Shown here: positions 34,245 to 45,203 of the stretch, piece by piece
Numbering within the stretch: the first letter of the stretch is position 1
How the letters are laid out: each line of letters starts with the position of its first letter
Source of the DNA: Rozella allomycis CSF55
Lineage: Eukaryota > Rozellomycota
DNA: 52,017 bases
Assembly (NCBI GenBank): GCA_000442015.1
Contig: KE561021.1
Coordinates: 1 to 52,017 of the forward strand
Reading direction: 5' to 3'
Position numbers and translations under genes: made by a program
The notes under the pieces: model-generated
What the model was told of the DNA's origin: nothing
Databases searched by the model: none
Seen by the model: only the letters and a program-made list of their open reading frames with translations

Positions 34245-35256
34245 ATGTTTTTCATACTTTTCGCTTTCCTCCTTTTGCAAATCCTGTGTACTCCCAACAG
34301 CGAGCATACCATAAACAACGCTTTAATATCATCAATATTTACAAACTATGGTAAGATATCTGGTGTGAATTTACAGAAAATGTGTTATCGCCACAGCGAA
34401 TGTTGGTTCAAAAAGAGTCTCTGAAAAATTTGCAGAGTGATCTGAATTTCAAGTCGATTAGAGGCCATGTGTCGAGTATAGTGATGGTATCGCGTGTTGT
34501 GCAAACGGAGATTGGATTGAAGCAGCTGTTGGATAAGATGGATGCGATGTGGAGTATAGGAAGTTCCAAGCTGACGATAAGTGTGCTTAATCTTGAGAAT
34601 AGTAAATGGTTGATGAGTGTGAGACACTAGTTGCGGATGCTATGAAAAATCATTATTATTATGGAGATGTTTCTGTCAAGGAAGTGGATGACACGTTTAT
34701 AGAGTTTTTTGGGATGACGAGGGACCATTTGAATGATCTGGCGAGTGAGATTGTAGAGGTTAGGACGAGTGCGAGTAGATTGAAGAAGAATATGGTTAGT
34801 GTTGTGGAGGATTTGGAGAAGAGTTTGTCTGGGAATAAGGAGAAGAGTAGTTTTAAGGGGCTTGTGGATAAAATGAGTGCAATGAGGTTGATGGATAGAT
34901 GTTTTAAAAAGAAGCATGAGAGTAGAGATGTGGCTAGAGAGTTTATGGAAAATAATGGTGGGCTGACAATGCGCGAATATAACGAGTTGGCTTTAGATGA
35001 AAATAGTGGTTCTAAAAACAAGAAGAATAAGAGTATAAATAATGAAGGGGTTTTGAAAGAAATAGAAGCGATGAAAACAGGGATTCAAACTATAAATGAA
35101 TTTGCCGAGTATCTTGGTTATATAGTTAGAGTGTTGACTAATGTGATTGATGACTGGATAGATTTTTTTAATCTAGAGGATGTTGAGTTGATGATTGATG
35201 TGATGGCTAGTATGAAATTTATGCTACAAAAGATATTCACATCACTTCAACTATAA
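34245..35256 (+). CDS. Secreted helical family protein, member 8
   Basis: A signal peptide (MFFILFAFLLLQILCTP) opens at 34245. Introns of 26 nt (about 34355) and 29 nt (about 34603-34631) fall exactly where those of member 7 do. The product is about 310 residues with a shorter charged insert, and closes with MIDVMASMKFMLQKIFTSLQ. It is convergent with NUP155. The 150 bases after its stop are repeated across the n at 35411, probably an unmerged contig overlap. Confidence 0.72.
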
Positions 35257-35546
35257 AGGAGATAGAAAAATAAAAGAACTATAAAAAACAAATAGAAAAT
35301 AATAAATAAATAATTCAATATAAAACTTTAAACTAAGTACTTTAAACTATTTCACTTTAAACTATAAACTTGTCATTTTCTTTAATTGTTTATTTTGTTT
35401 TCAATTTGCCNTTCACTTCAACTATAGAGTCATAGAATAACTATAAAAAACAAATAGAAAATAATAAATAAATAATCAACATAAAACTTTAAACTAAATA
35501 CTTAAAAATTATTACTAAAACTTATACTATAAACTTGTCATTTTCT
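35257..35546. repeat. Duplicated 3' flank around n join
   Basis: About 140-150 bases (member 8 end and 3' flank up to the NUP155 terminal codons) occur before and after the n at 35411 with small differences. An assembly overlap or two haplotypes is the simplest reading. Confidence 0.6.
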
Positions 35547-38500
35547 TTAATTGTTTATTTTGTTTTCAATTTGCCTAAACCTGTTCATCAACGGCTGATT
35601 ATTAATAGAAGACAGAGCAACAATAAACTTTGACAGATCAACAGCTGAATTTTCTTGGAGATGATTTTCGAGCAAGAATAGAATTTCCTGTAATAAAAAG
35701 AGCAAACCATTTGGCGTGTTCCATGGATGTGATTTGTTAACAAAGAGAGAATTTAGTTCGTTGAATAGAATTTGGAATGGAATTGGAATTTTCAAGAGAC
35801 AATTAACGCACCAGCCGGATTGGTTTAGAGAGAATGAAAATTTGAGAATGAGATTTAAGAGATCGGATAGAGGGAATACTATTGAAGGATAGAATTGTTT
35901 ACCCAAAGAAACCAACTTTGATTCTAGTGATATTAGAGAATTAGTAGTAATAGAAGTATTAGAAGTATTAGAAGGGTTATAACCATTAGAACCATTACTA
36001 TTAGACATATTACAACTAGAAATGATGTCGTTGTACATTGAAATGATTAAAGACTTGTCAGAATAGTTTGAACATTTAAGAATAGAAAAACAAGAGAAAT
36101 AGAGATTTAAAGGTTTAGCATAATAATTGAATAGATGAGATAAATCTAATAGTTTGAATTTTAGAATTTCATTTGGGACTAGATTCTGTTGATCCATTTC
36201 ATTTAATAGATTTAACTGAATCAAAGCAACATCCAATTGATCTTGAATCAAATCAATTGAAATAATTTTTATTAAAGAACAACTTTTAGCATTAGCTAAT
36301 GAAAGTGTTAAATATTCAATTCTCTTTTCTATTGGAATTTGAATTCTAAATTAAAACATTAAATAGAAATTACTCTTCGTTTGTTCCAATTGAATAGCAA
36401 GTTAAAGAAGCTTTATCAAATATTTCATTGTGAACGTAATACTTCCACAACAAATCATAATCTTCAGCTATTTTGGGATTGTTCATTCTATTCTTTAATA
36501 CTTCTTCAACAAACAAACTTTTCATTTGAATAATCAAATTGAATTTCTTTACAAAAGCAAAATAGTCAATCAATCTCTCATGAAACAATTTATCATTTGA
36601 TTTCATAGCAATCTGCAAGCAAGTCATCAGTAGAGAGTCAAGTGATTCACTAGTTAAACTATGCAGTTGACCCTCTACACTACTCAAAGCACTACTTTCA
36701 CCTCTAACCCCATTATCACCTCTAACTCCTTTGTCAACTTTGTCACCTTTATCACATTCAAAATCACCTTCAAAGAGGGAAATACAAATTTCATAAATTT
36801 CATTCCTCTCAATTTGATTTAATTCAACATTCTCCAAACTCAACAAGATCAATTTAATCGCATATTGATGACATTTCAATCTCTTGTATTCTTCACAAAT
36901 TAATTTCAATCTATTAATAGAAATAGACTTAGCCACTTTAACAAACAATTTAAATGAATCTATAATAGAATTCTTATTTAAAGATTCAGAAGCCTTGTAC
37001 ATTAAATAATCATCTGTTGTGAAATACAATGAACAATTCTCTCTCAATGTTTCTAATAATGATTCAATGTTTATTTCTTGTTTAATATGTTTATTTATTA
37101 AATTTCCAATCAATTCTTTCATCAAATCTATTTTTCCAATTAAATCTAAAATCAAAATCTTTTCATTAAAATTCTTCATCAATTCTTTCAAATTAAAATC
37201 TAATAAAATTATTATCAAATTTATTATTTCTATAAAATAATTTACAAAACTTTTAATCTCTTTCATCTTTATTAATTCTCTCTTTATTGCTTCTTCAATC
37301 TCTGCATCTATAAATTGAATTGATTTCATATTCTCCATTTCATATCTCTTCACTATCTCAGACTCTTCAATAAAGTTTTTAATCTGAATCATATTCTGTT
37401 TAATCACTTGCAACAATACAAAATTATCTTCTCTTTCATTCAACAAACTCAAATCTTTCAATGTTTTATCATTCAATGGTTTTATTATTCTCCCAACCAA
37501 CAAATTCAATCCATTAAACAATCCTGAATAAACTATAGAAGTATTATAAGGATTTAAAGGGTTTGAAATAGTATTAAAAGAAGGGTTAAACGTTGTAGAA
37601 GGGTTGAAAGTAGACGTAGACGGGTTAAACGTTGTAGAAGTATTTGTTGCACTAGAAGTCTCATTCTTTACAAGGGTTGGAATGCCAGAATATTTATACA
37701 AACAATACAAACTCGCTTGCTTTATATTACTCTCTAATTGACTCAAAATCATTTCTTGATTAAATGACTGGAATGGACTAGACGATAATATCAAACTAGT
37801 ACACGCTATTTCATCCCTCTCGAAACTCTCATAAAATATTTTTAATTGTTCTGTCTCTTTCCCATTACTTTCCCTCAATATCTTTATCATCAAATCAACT
37901 GGTCTATTCTTTTCTATTATTTGAATCCCTTTCAATGTGATGTGAATTTATTTACCTAATTCAAAACTTTTACTTTTTAATTACCTGAATTGGACATTAC
38001 TAAAAATCTTCTCCTTTTGCTTCTAAATTGATTCAAAAATTCATTATTTCTATTCTCCTCCCTCTTCTCTTTTCTATTCTTCAACTCACAAACACTCCAC
38101 GTCTTTCCCTGCAAATTATTAATCATAGACTTTTCAATTCCCACACTCCCATTCTCCTTCACTACACCTCCCTTGCCTCTACTCAACAAATTGCTATTCG
38201 GGCAAACCATCCACATCAAATCTTCACTCTCAATTCCACTCCCACTAGCTGCTAGAAAACACCCCTCTGAATAGAAACTCAAATGATACGAATTCCTCAA
38301 CACCGGCGATACCATCAAATTATTCATCCTAAACTCATTGCCTATCCTCACATGAATCATCTTCACTTGCATATTATTATCAACCCCAAAATACATCCTT
38401 ATCCCATTGCTCAAACAAACAAAAAAATTAACCCTCTCACTCTCACTTCTCTTAATCCCATGCACCCCGATCACCTGCAAATTCTCTCCTTCAAACACAC

Positions 38501-39447
38501 TCCCATTCCTTCCTACCATCATCTTCCCCTGGTAAACCATAAAACTAAAATCTATCGTCTCCAAATGCTTAAAATCTCTTCCATCCAATCCCATATAATA
38601 CACACTCACATTAGACTTTTCACTCAACGTATACACCATATTCCTCGTATCATCAACAACCACACTCATCAACGCATCTATACTCCCAAACGGATTCAAT
38701 ATCGACGCATACTGGCTAATAATCCCTCTACTCTTCACCACCTTCGAACACCGTCTCTTAAACCATCCCTCTTTACTCTATCTACACAAACCAACCCCCT
38801 TACCTGGTAATTCAACTCGTACAAATTTCCATCACTCCCACTCATAAACACCCTCCCCTCCTCACTCGCTCCAATACTCAATATCCTCACATCATCCGTA
38901 GGCACACTCAGCCCAGTATTATAAAACACCACATCCCCACCACTCACTGCTATCCCCAACACACTCACCTCGACTGCTGTAGCAACAACCATTATATACT
39001 CAATCTGCTTCACAAACACACCCTTCTTTGGTCGCGCCAGCCCTACACATCCAATAATCTGGTCAAACTCATCATAACTCACAAACGACCTATATCACCC
39101 ACACAAATACATTACCCATCCTCATAGTTCCAGATAAACAACCTATTATCTATAGTCAACCACGCTCGATTCAACTCTTCAAACAACCCCATAAAACACT
39201 TGCTCTCAATCGTATCATACAACTGGAATAAACTATCAGGCAACGGTATAAATTTTTTCAACGTATAAATTCCCTGCTCATTCACATACTCGCTACTACT
39301 AGGACCTGTCACACTTGGCATCGTATTTTTACTCGAAAATAGATCCCATAAATCAGGATACTCAATCTCCCGCTGCCGGCAGTAGCTCAGAATATTGTTC
39401 ACCGTTTGCTCATTCGTTGCTGAAATGTTTCTTGCTTCTCCTAACAT
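35547..39447 (-). CDS. NUP155: Nucleoporin Nup155 (Nup170/Nup157 type)
   Basis: This is a large inner-ring scaffold nucleoporin. Propeller signatures include NRAWLTIDNRLFIWNYEDG, GCVGLARPKKGVFVKQIEYI, GRVFMSGSDGNLYELNYQ and GWFKRRCSKVVKS. The middle has LRPVD-like NRPVDLMIKIL, and the solenoid has DYDLLWKYYVHNE and IPIEKRIEYLTLSLANAKS, all as in Nup155. Introns are about 26-29 nt, but one position near 37929-37984 needs two introns back to back (29 + 27 nt) with no exon between. A short polymorphic-looking S/T/N-P repeat (TFNPSTSTFNPSTTFNP) lies at about 37550-37630. The start at 39447 (MLGEARNISATN) is the first ATG in frame; an upstream exon cannot be excluded. Length about 1,150 residues, shorter than animal Nup155 (about 1,390). 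Confidence 0.93.
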
Positions 39448-39555
39448 TCCCAAATTTACAAACCAGGGTCTACAAAACAAGATAGTTCATGAAACAGTTA
39501 CATAAGAAATATAATGATAAAATTGATTTCTACATAATTTTATAGTATATCAAGT

Positions 39556-42500
39556 TTATTTTAATCCCTTAATCACAAAAGCAACAGGCTTATCCTTGAT
39601 CTCAGCAGCCGGCAAATAAGCACCCAAACACGACACAACCAACGAAAACAATATCAAAACTACAAACAACGGCACATTCATATAAAACGCAAACGGCATT
39701 TCAGTAAACAAATTAAACTGCAGCGTCAATGCAATCGCAGTCACACATCCAATAACAAAGCCCTGGATAATACATGAAATAACTATAGTCACAGCCTCAT
39801 AAATATACAACTTCATCACCTGCCATCCATACAATCAGCCAAATTGATTATCATTACTTGTAAACCAATCGCTCGCAAAACACCAAATTCCCACACATTC
39901 TCACGAATATTCGCTGTAAACGACAGCCAAAGCACAAAAAAACAAAATATCATGCCGATAAACGAGACTAGTATGGAAAAGGATTAAATTTTACCAACGT
40001 AAAAGAACATCATTATTAAATCACTGGCAGTCTTTGTTGCTGCTATATCGGCTTTCAGGTTTACCACATTGAATGCATCGCTGTTGACTATCCCGTTAAT
40101 GTCATTCACAAGCCCTTCAATTTGGAAATCTGACACAGATTGCTTGACCTTTATAAACAAACGCGAATATGATATTTTTGTAGGCTTTTCGGGCATCATC
40201 AATCGGTCAGAGTACTCTAAAATCTTTTTATACATGTCCAGAGAAATAAATAACGGTGTTCTGTTTCTCACCAAACGTGAAATTGAGGGAAACCCAGATA
40301 ACTTTTTCAACAAGATTATTGGCAACGAGGGGATCTCATGGGTTATGTATTGACGATTCATGTCGCGAAAATAAAATATTAGGCGAACCATTGAATCTAC
40401 ACCAAAGTAATAGTTTTCATATAATGAATTTGAAATGGCTATTGGAACACCTGATAAATATGCCTTTGATGTGTTAGAAGGTAATCTGTTTTCATCATAA
40501 GGCGCGTATTGGCCAGAATATACGAGAGATGGCGGCTCTGTAAGTTCCAAGCTGAGATTGGTGTTGAGTGATGGCAAGAAATTTATCTTTCCAGAGCCAG
40601 TTGTTTGGAAATTTAGTTCAGGGCGTACCTTTTCAACCATGTAATACGAATTGAAACTTACATCCAAATAGTTTTCTTCCAAGGCCATGACTGAAACGGT
40701 CACTTCATTAAAGTATAGATTATCAATGATGGTAAGATCATCAAGGTTCTTTAAAGAGTTTAATGGGACTGTGGCAAAACTATAGTCTTCAACAATACAC
40801 CTTGAAGAATTGTTATATTTGACTAGAACAGTATTTAAATAGGATCTCAAAGCAGTATCAGGCAGGGGATTATTCATGGTCCCTCCAGTAACAACAATAT
40901 CTGCCCCAGCAAACCAAGATTGGTTATCTGATAGGGAATTCGCTTGCATAGTAAACATGGTAGCAGCAAATAAGACATATGCCAAACAGATGACAAACAT
41001 AAGAGATGTTTTTCTATTCCTAGGCCGATGGCTCTGTAAATTTTTCAAGACAACATCCTTGAGGATTCTATCGGATCCCCAATATAAAATAACTGAGAGT
41101 ATGCTTCTCTCTAAAAATGGTTGTATTGATGAAACCATTAAAATTTGGCCAATGACAAGACACAATAGAATTATGGTAAGAACTCTGAAAAACATGGACA
41201 GTAGGTTAAAAATAAATGACAGAGGTACAACATAGTATACCAGAATACCTATAACCACAAGAAACAAAGCGAATAATGTTTGTATTATAGAAACCCCAAT
41301 GTCTTGTAGGCGTTTAATGGATACAGTTGTGTCAAATACTACATTATGATATATGTCGAGAGCATCTCTCAGCGTTTTTGTTAAAGCACGCCTGACTGGA
41401 ATAATTGAGCCAACAAAAGGGAGAATTATACCCAAAGAAACACCAAGTATTAATGCGCCAAAAGTCAAGTATGGTCTTATCTCTGTAAATGTCATGTTGG
41501 ATAAAACATAACTTAGTGGTACATAAATTACATAGCAAATGTATATTCCTGTCAGAATGGCCGGCAGGGAAAAATAGAAAGATTGAATGGTTAAAAGACG
41601 AAGAAGATTATTTTTGTTCAGACCAAGAGTCCGTAACATTCCAAACTCAAAGGTCTTTTCTTGAATGTCGGCCAGCAATAGAGAATATATTAGTATTACT
41701 GCTAGCATTGACAAAACCACTACAACTGCGAATAGCACCTATTTAAATTATGCAAGGATCATACTTCATCTAAAAGAATGCTAATGAAGCTAGAGGTTTG
41801 GAGCGCGGTGTTTAAAGGAAGTGAAAATGTGGCATCAAAATCATCCCCAAGGCTTCCCACTATAGAGTTTGTTAATAAAATAAAGTCCTTTTTTCTCTCA
41901 GTAGTAGATTTCATATATGCAGATAGCCTGTCTTTGAATATAACGCATACAGACATTGCAAATTGCTACGAATTTGTTTATAAGCAGCCTTTTACGTCGA
42001 TTTCTAAGTTCTTAATTTCTGTATATAAGTTATTTAATATAGGTTCTAACAAGTTATTGCTTGAAAGAGATGATATAAACGAAATCATTATTTTCTTAAG
42101 AACAATTTTCTCAAACACAGCATAATTGCCTAGAGCAGTAGGAACCTTACTGTATGTTCCATCTAATGAACCGACCACTATCACAATTTTGTACGTTATT
42201 TACCAGTGAATGTGGAATTTACAATTAGTAGCCAAGGGTTTTCATCAATAGTTTGCAACAAATTTTGAATCAAAACCTTTGAATTAACAGTAACATTGAA
42301 TCTAGCTTAACTATACAATGAAATGGATAATTACATTGCGTGGAATTATCGATACCGATAATTCTTGTCAAGTTGGGAAACAAGCGTGTCGCATCAATCA
42401 AGTCACTAGCATCAATTGTTCGAGTGATATTTTGTTCAGGGATTATTGAATTCAAAAAGGAATCAAGATTATTTCTGGAATTGTTGGTAGAATTTGATAA

Positions 42501-43326
42501 AGGACCGGTTTGAATCCCATTATCCTTTGATTTATTATTTGTGATTAAATTTACCTGGAAGAGAGAATTCAGATCCACTGACATCTTGACCCTTTGCCCC
42601 ACATTTGGCTGAAGGTCAATTGCCCTCAAAGACGAGGATGACACCAAAATTTCGTCCTCTCCCAAAGTTTCAAAGGGCCATTCAACACCCAGACCGGCTT
42701 GGCGCTCTTTTTCACTATCCATAAATAGAAAAGCCATTGACACTCGATCAATTTTCATCTCTTTGGTTGGATTTGTTGACCTTTCGACGAAGTTATTATC
42801 TTTCTCAATTTCGCCATACAGAACCCATCTTGGACTAGAACCTTGCGCTCGTAACTTTGTAGCTTCTTCAATAAACGTAAAGTTTAAAAATGTTGAGAGG
42901 TCACTCGGAGTCATTAACTAGTATATTAGTGGGTCAACAATTTACCATATCTATTTGACCAACCGTTTGTTCTGCAATGTGCAAAAATATTATTGATGTA
43001 TTTGATAGGGCATTTTGTAAAAGTGTCAAAAATGTGACAACAAGTAGAACAGTTACGAACCCTATGGAAAAGGAGCTCTTGTCTTTTCTGTTAGAAGAGG
43101 CCGCATAGTTAAAAGGAAGCTTCCATTTTGCCCAGAATAGAGATATGGAGTTATAACAAAATGTTAAAATATTTGGCCAATCCTCCTTTTCAGAATAATT
43201 ATTGTTTAATTCAATCCTATATCTTTGTGGGCTTTCAGATTCCCTTGACGCAACTATTTTGTAATTTTCAGTGGAGGCGTCGACTTTGAGCTCTTTGGTA
43301 GGCATGCAAATTGGTGGCGTTGACAT
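39556..43326 (-). CDS. FtsX/MacB-like ABC-type permease
   Basis: This is a membrane protein of roughly 1,150 residues with FtsX-type permease domains. It begins MSTPPICMPTKELK, has a first membrane segment (SIGFVTVLLVVTFLTLL), then a large extracytoplasmic region rich in N-glycosylation-type NxS/T sites (about 42880-41800). Clustered membrane spans follow. Two hallmark FtsX loops occur: EFGMLRTLGLNKNNLLRLL (about 41640) and NVWEFGVLRAIGLQ (about 39870-39910). It ends with LGAYLPAAEIKDKPVAFVIK, typical of the family. Introns of 26-38 nt lie near 42920, 42560, 42200, 41970, 41750, 39970 and 39850. No ATPase domain is attached or adjacent. FtsX-like permeases are bacterial in origin and patchy in protists; the substrate is unknown. 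Confidence 0.85.
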
Positions 43327-43378
43327 CAAAGTTCAGTCCGTCTATTTTTACAAAGTACTTGATGATTACAATTACAAC

Positions 43379-43394
43379 GGGGATGTAGCTCAGA

Positions 43395-43427
<33 letters not shown>

Positions 43428-43451
43428 GGGGATCGATACCCCGCATCTCCA
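43379..43451 (+). tRNA. tRNA-Ala (AGC)
   Basis: A complete 73-nt cloverleaf: acceptor GGGGATG pairs with CATCTCC, then discriminator A; D-arm GCTC..GAGC; anticodon stem CGCGC/GCGCG with loop TTAGCAT (anticodon AGC); T-arm CGGGG/CCCCG. No intron and no encoded CCA. Four T residues follow at once (43452-43455), with more at about 43461, serving as the Pol III terminator. It sits between the divergent permease and Ral-like genes. Confidence 0.97.
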
Positions 43452-43585
43452 TTTTCTTTGTTTTTTGCATCATAACATTGAAATTGGCAAATATTATATT
43501 CTTTTTGATTCATTTTGGTTTTAATGCTCATTTTTGCATTTATAGTTGGCTAATCATACTGCGCCACATATAGTAACTACACGAA

Positions 43586-44266
43586 ATGGGACGAAAGAGC
43601 AAGAATAAACCTCTTCCATTACATAGAGTGGTGATGGTCGGTTCTGGAGGAGTCGGAAAATCTGCGTTAACTTTAAATTTTGTCTGCAATCAGTTTTTTG
43701 AAGAATACGATCCAACAAAGGTTGACGCTTACAGGAAAAAGGTTTCACTTGATGGTGTTGATTGTGAGATTGATATTCTAGATACTGCTGGTCAAGAAGA
43801 ATATGCTCCGGTATGAACTATGTCAATACGATAAAGTCAGATTAGAGACAATTACTTTAGATGTGGTGAAGGATTTATTTGTGTTTTTGATATTTGTGAA
43901 AGATCTACATTTGAAAATACAAAAGAGTTTCGTGAGCAGATCTGTAGAGTATTAGGGCATGACAACGTAATGCGTTTAGCCAATGATAATGTTTAGGCCC
44001 CTTTTATTTTGGTGGGAAATAAAATTGATTTGGAGCATATGAGAAAAGTAAGCAAGTCAGAAGCCGAAGCTAGGGCAAGAGAGTGGAATTGTAAGTACAT
44101 TGAAACTACTGCCAAAATAAAGGAAGATGAGAAAGAAGAAGATAGAAGCGTCTTCCAACTTTATATTACAGTCGCAAGAATGATCCGAGATTATAAACAG
44201 ACCCACCCTAAAAATGATTCATCAAAGTCATTGCTTTCATGTTTTAGAAGCTGTTTTGGTAAATAA
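43586..44266 (+). CDS. Ral/Ras-family small GTPase
   Basis: A Ras-superfamily GTPase closest to Ral by motif. P-loop GSGGVGKS (about 43640-43663), effector region [15 protein letters not shown], switch [19 protein letters not shown] with the catalytic Gln, NKID (about 44020) and ETTAK (about 44100). Two 30-nt introns (43811-43840, 43967-43996) are certain because removing them restores the family sequence exactly. The C-terminus is [12 protein letters not shown]: two cysteines but no CAAX box, unlike Ral and Ras, so prenylation is not expected unless another exon exists. A GCGCCAC element lies about 20 bases before the ATG. Switch and P-loop residues are intact, so GTP binding and hydrolysis should be normal. 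Confidence 0.92.
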
Positions 44267-44304
44267 ATTAAAAATGATCAGGATATGGAGTACTTTTTGT
44301 ATTT

Positions 44305-45128
44305 TTATTCATCATCAAAATCTTCTGTGTATTTGGTCGGCCTAAAAATTTCAGCGGTGTGATCCAAAGATTGCAAATTGGGATAATGCCTTTTTTCTTT
44401 GTGAAAATAATCTTTTTTTATGGGGTTTCTTAATATGTTGGGATACTCAATACTATTTTTTCTAAAAACAGTTTTCGGTACATTCTCATAGGCTCCCACT
44501 GATTCATCATCCTTATCTTGACTATTTTCATTCTTTGGTAGACTACGGGTACATTTTTTGTTCAAATATTTCTTTTCCTTATGTTTAATTGTGTTTATCG
44601 GCAAGCCTGAATACTCCGTCATGTATTCAGTGGTGAAATTTGGTAAATATTTATCAATCATTTTTTCAGCATATATTTTTTCCATCGGAGAGAGAAAAAT
44701 GCTAGTTCTTTGCAACTTTCTTTGTGCTTCTATCAACTTCTCCCGTATTCGTTCTTTTCTTTCTTTCTAAGCTTCTTAAATATGTAGATTACCATTTCAT
44801 CAGTCTTATCTTTTTCAGTTTCATTCGATTGAGTTTCTTTATGGTGTCTTGAAGACAAAAGTAATCGGTCGTTTAGATATTTTTCTTCCCTTTCCTCATC
44901 ATAGTCTTTGGTACCAATACATTCATCAAAAAACATCGGCTTTGTCTTAACCTCTTCTATTAGCAAAGTTTGGCATTCTTCATTTTTCAATTTTGTTCGA
45001 ATAATTTGTTCCCGATTATTTAGCTCTGCATTTTTTCGTATCTCATCTTTTTTTCTAGGGAATTTCCACGAAAAAGATCTCATATATTCGGTAGTATATC
45101 CAGGGACTGGCTTTATAAAGTCATCCAT
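44305..45128 (-). CDS. Protein with MDM1/SAXO-like TTEYM motifs
   Basis: ATG 45128 and a 26-nt intron near 44737-44762 give about 265 residues. Two copies of a short motif stand out: GYTTEYMRSFSWKFP near the N-terminus and NFTTEYMTEYSGLP about 150 residues later. They are separated by a charged helix. The pattern (acidic-Tyr, six residues, aromatic/W) is like the microtubule-binding repeats of MDM1 and of SAXO-type ciliary proteins. That family link is a judgement from motif shape only. It converges on the Ral-like gene (38 bases between stops) and lies next to a sorting nexin. Confidence 0.5.
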
Positions 45129-45203
45129 AATGATCCTAGGTAACGTGGTAACGACTATTAGTCCGGCTATCCATAAAAAAATTCAAACTTTGAAATTTGA
45201 AAA

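Noticed and set aside
33956-34318. 120-codon minus-strand frame
   Set aside because: It overlaps the promoter and leader of member 8, has no motif, and the plus-strand gene is supported by its paralogue.
38283-38810. 175-codon plus-strand frame rich in H, P, I and T
   Set aside because: It is antisense of the NUP155 propeller, which is supported by strong homology on the minus strand.
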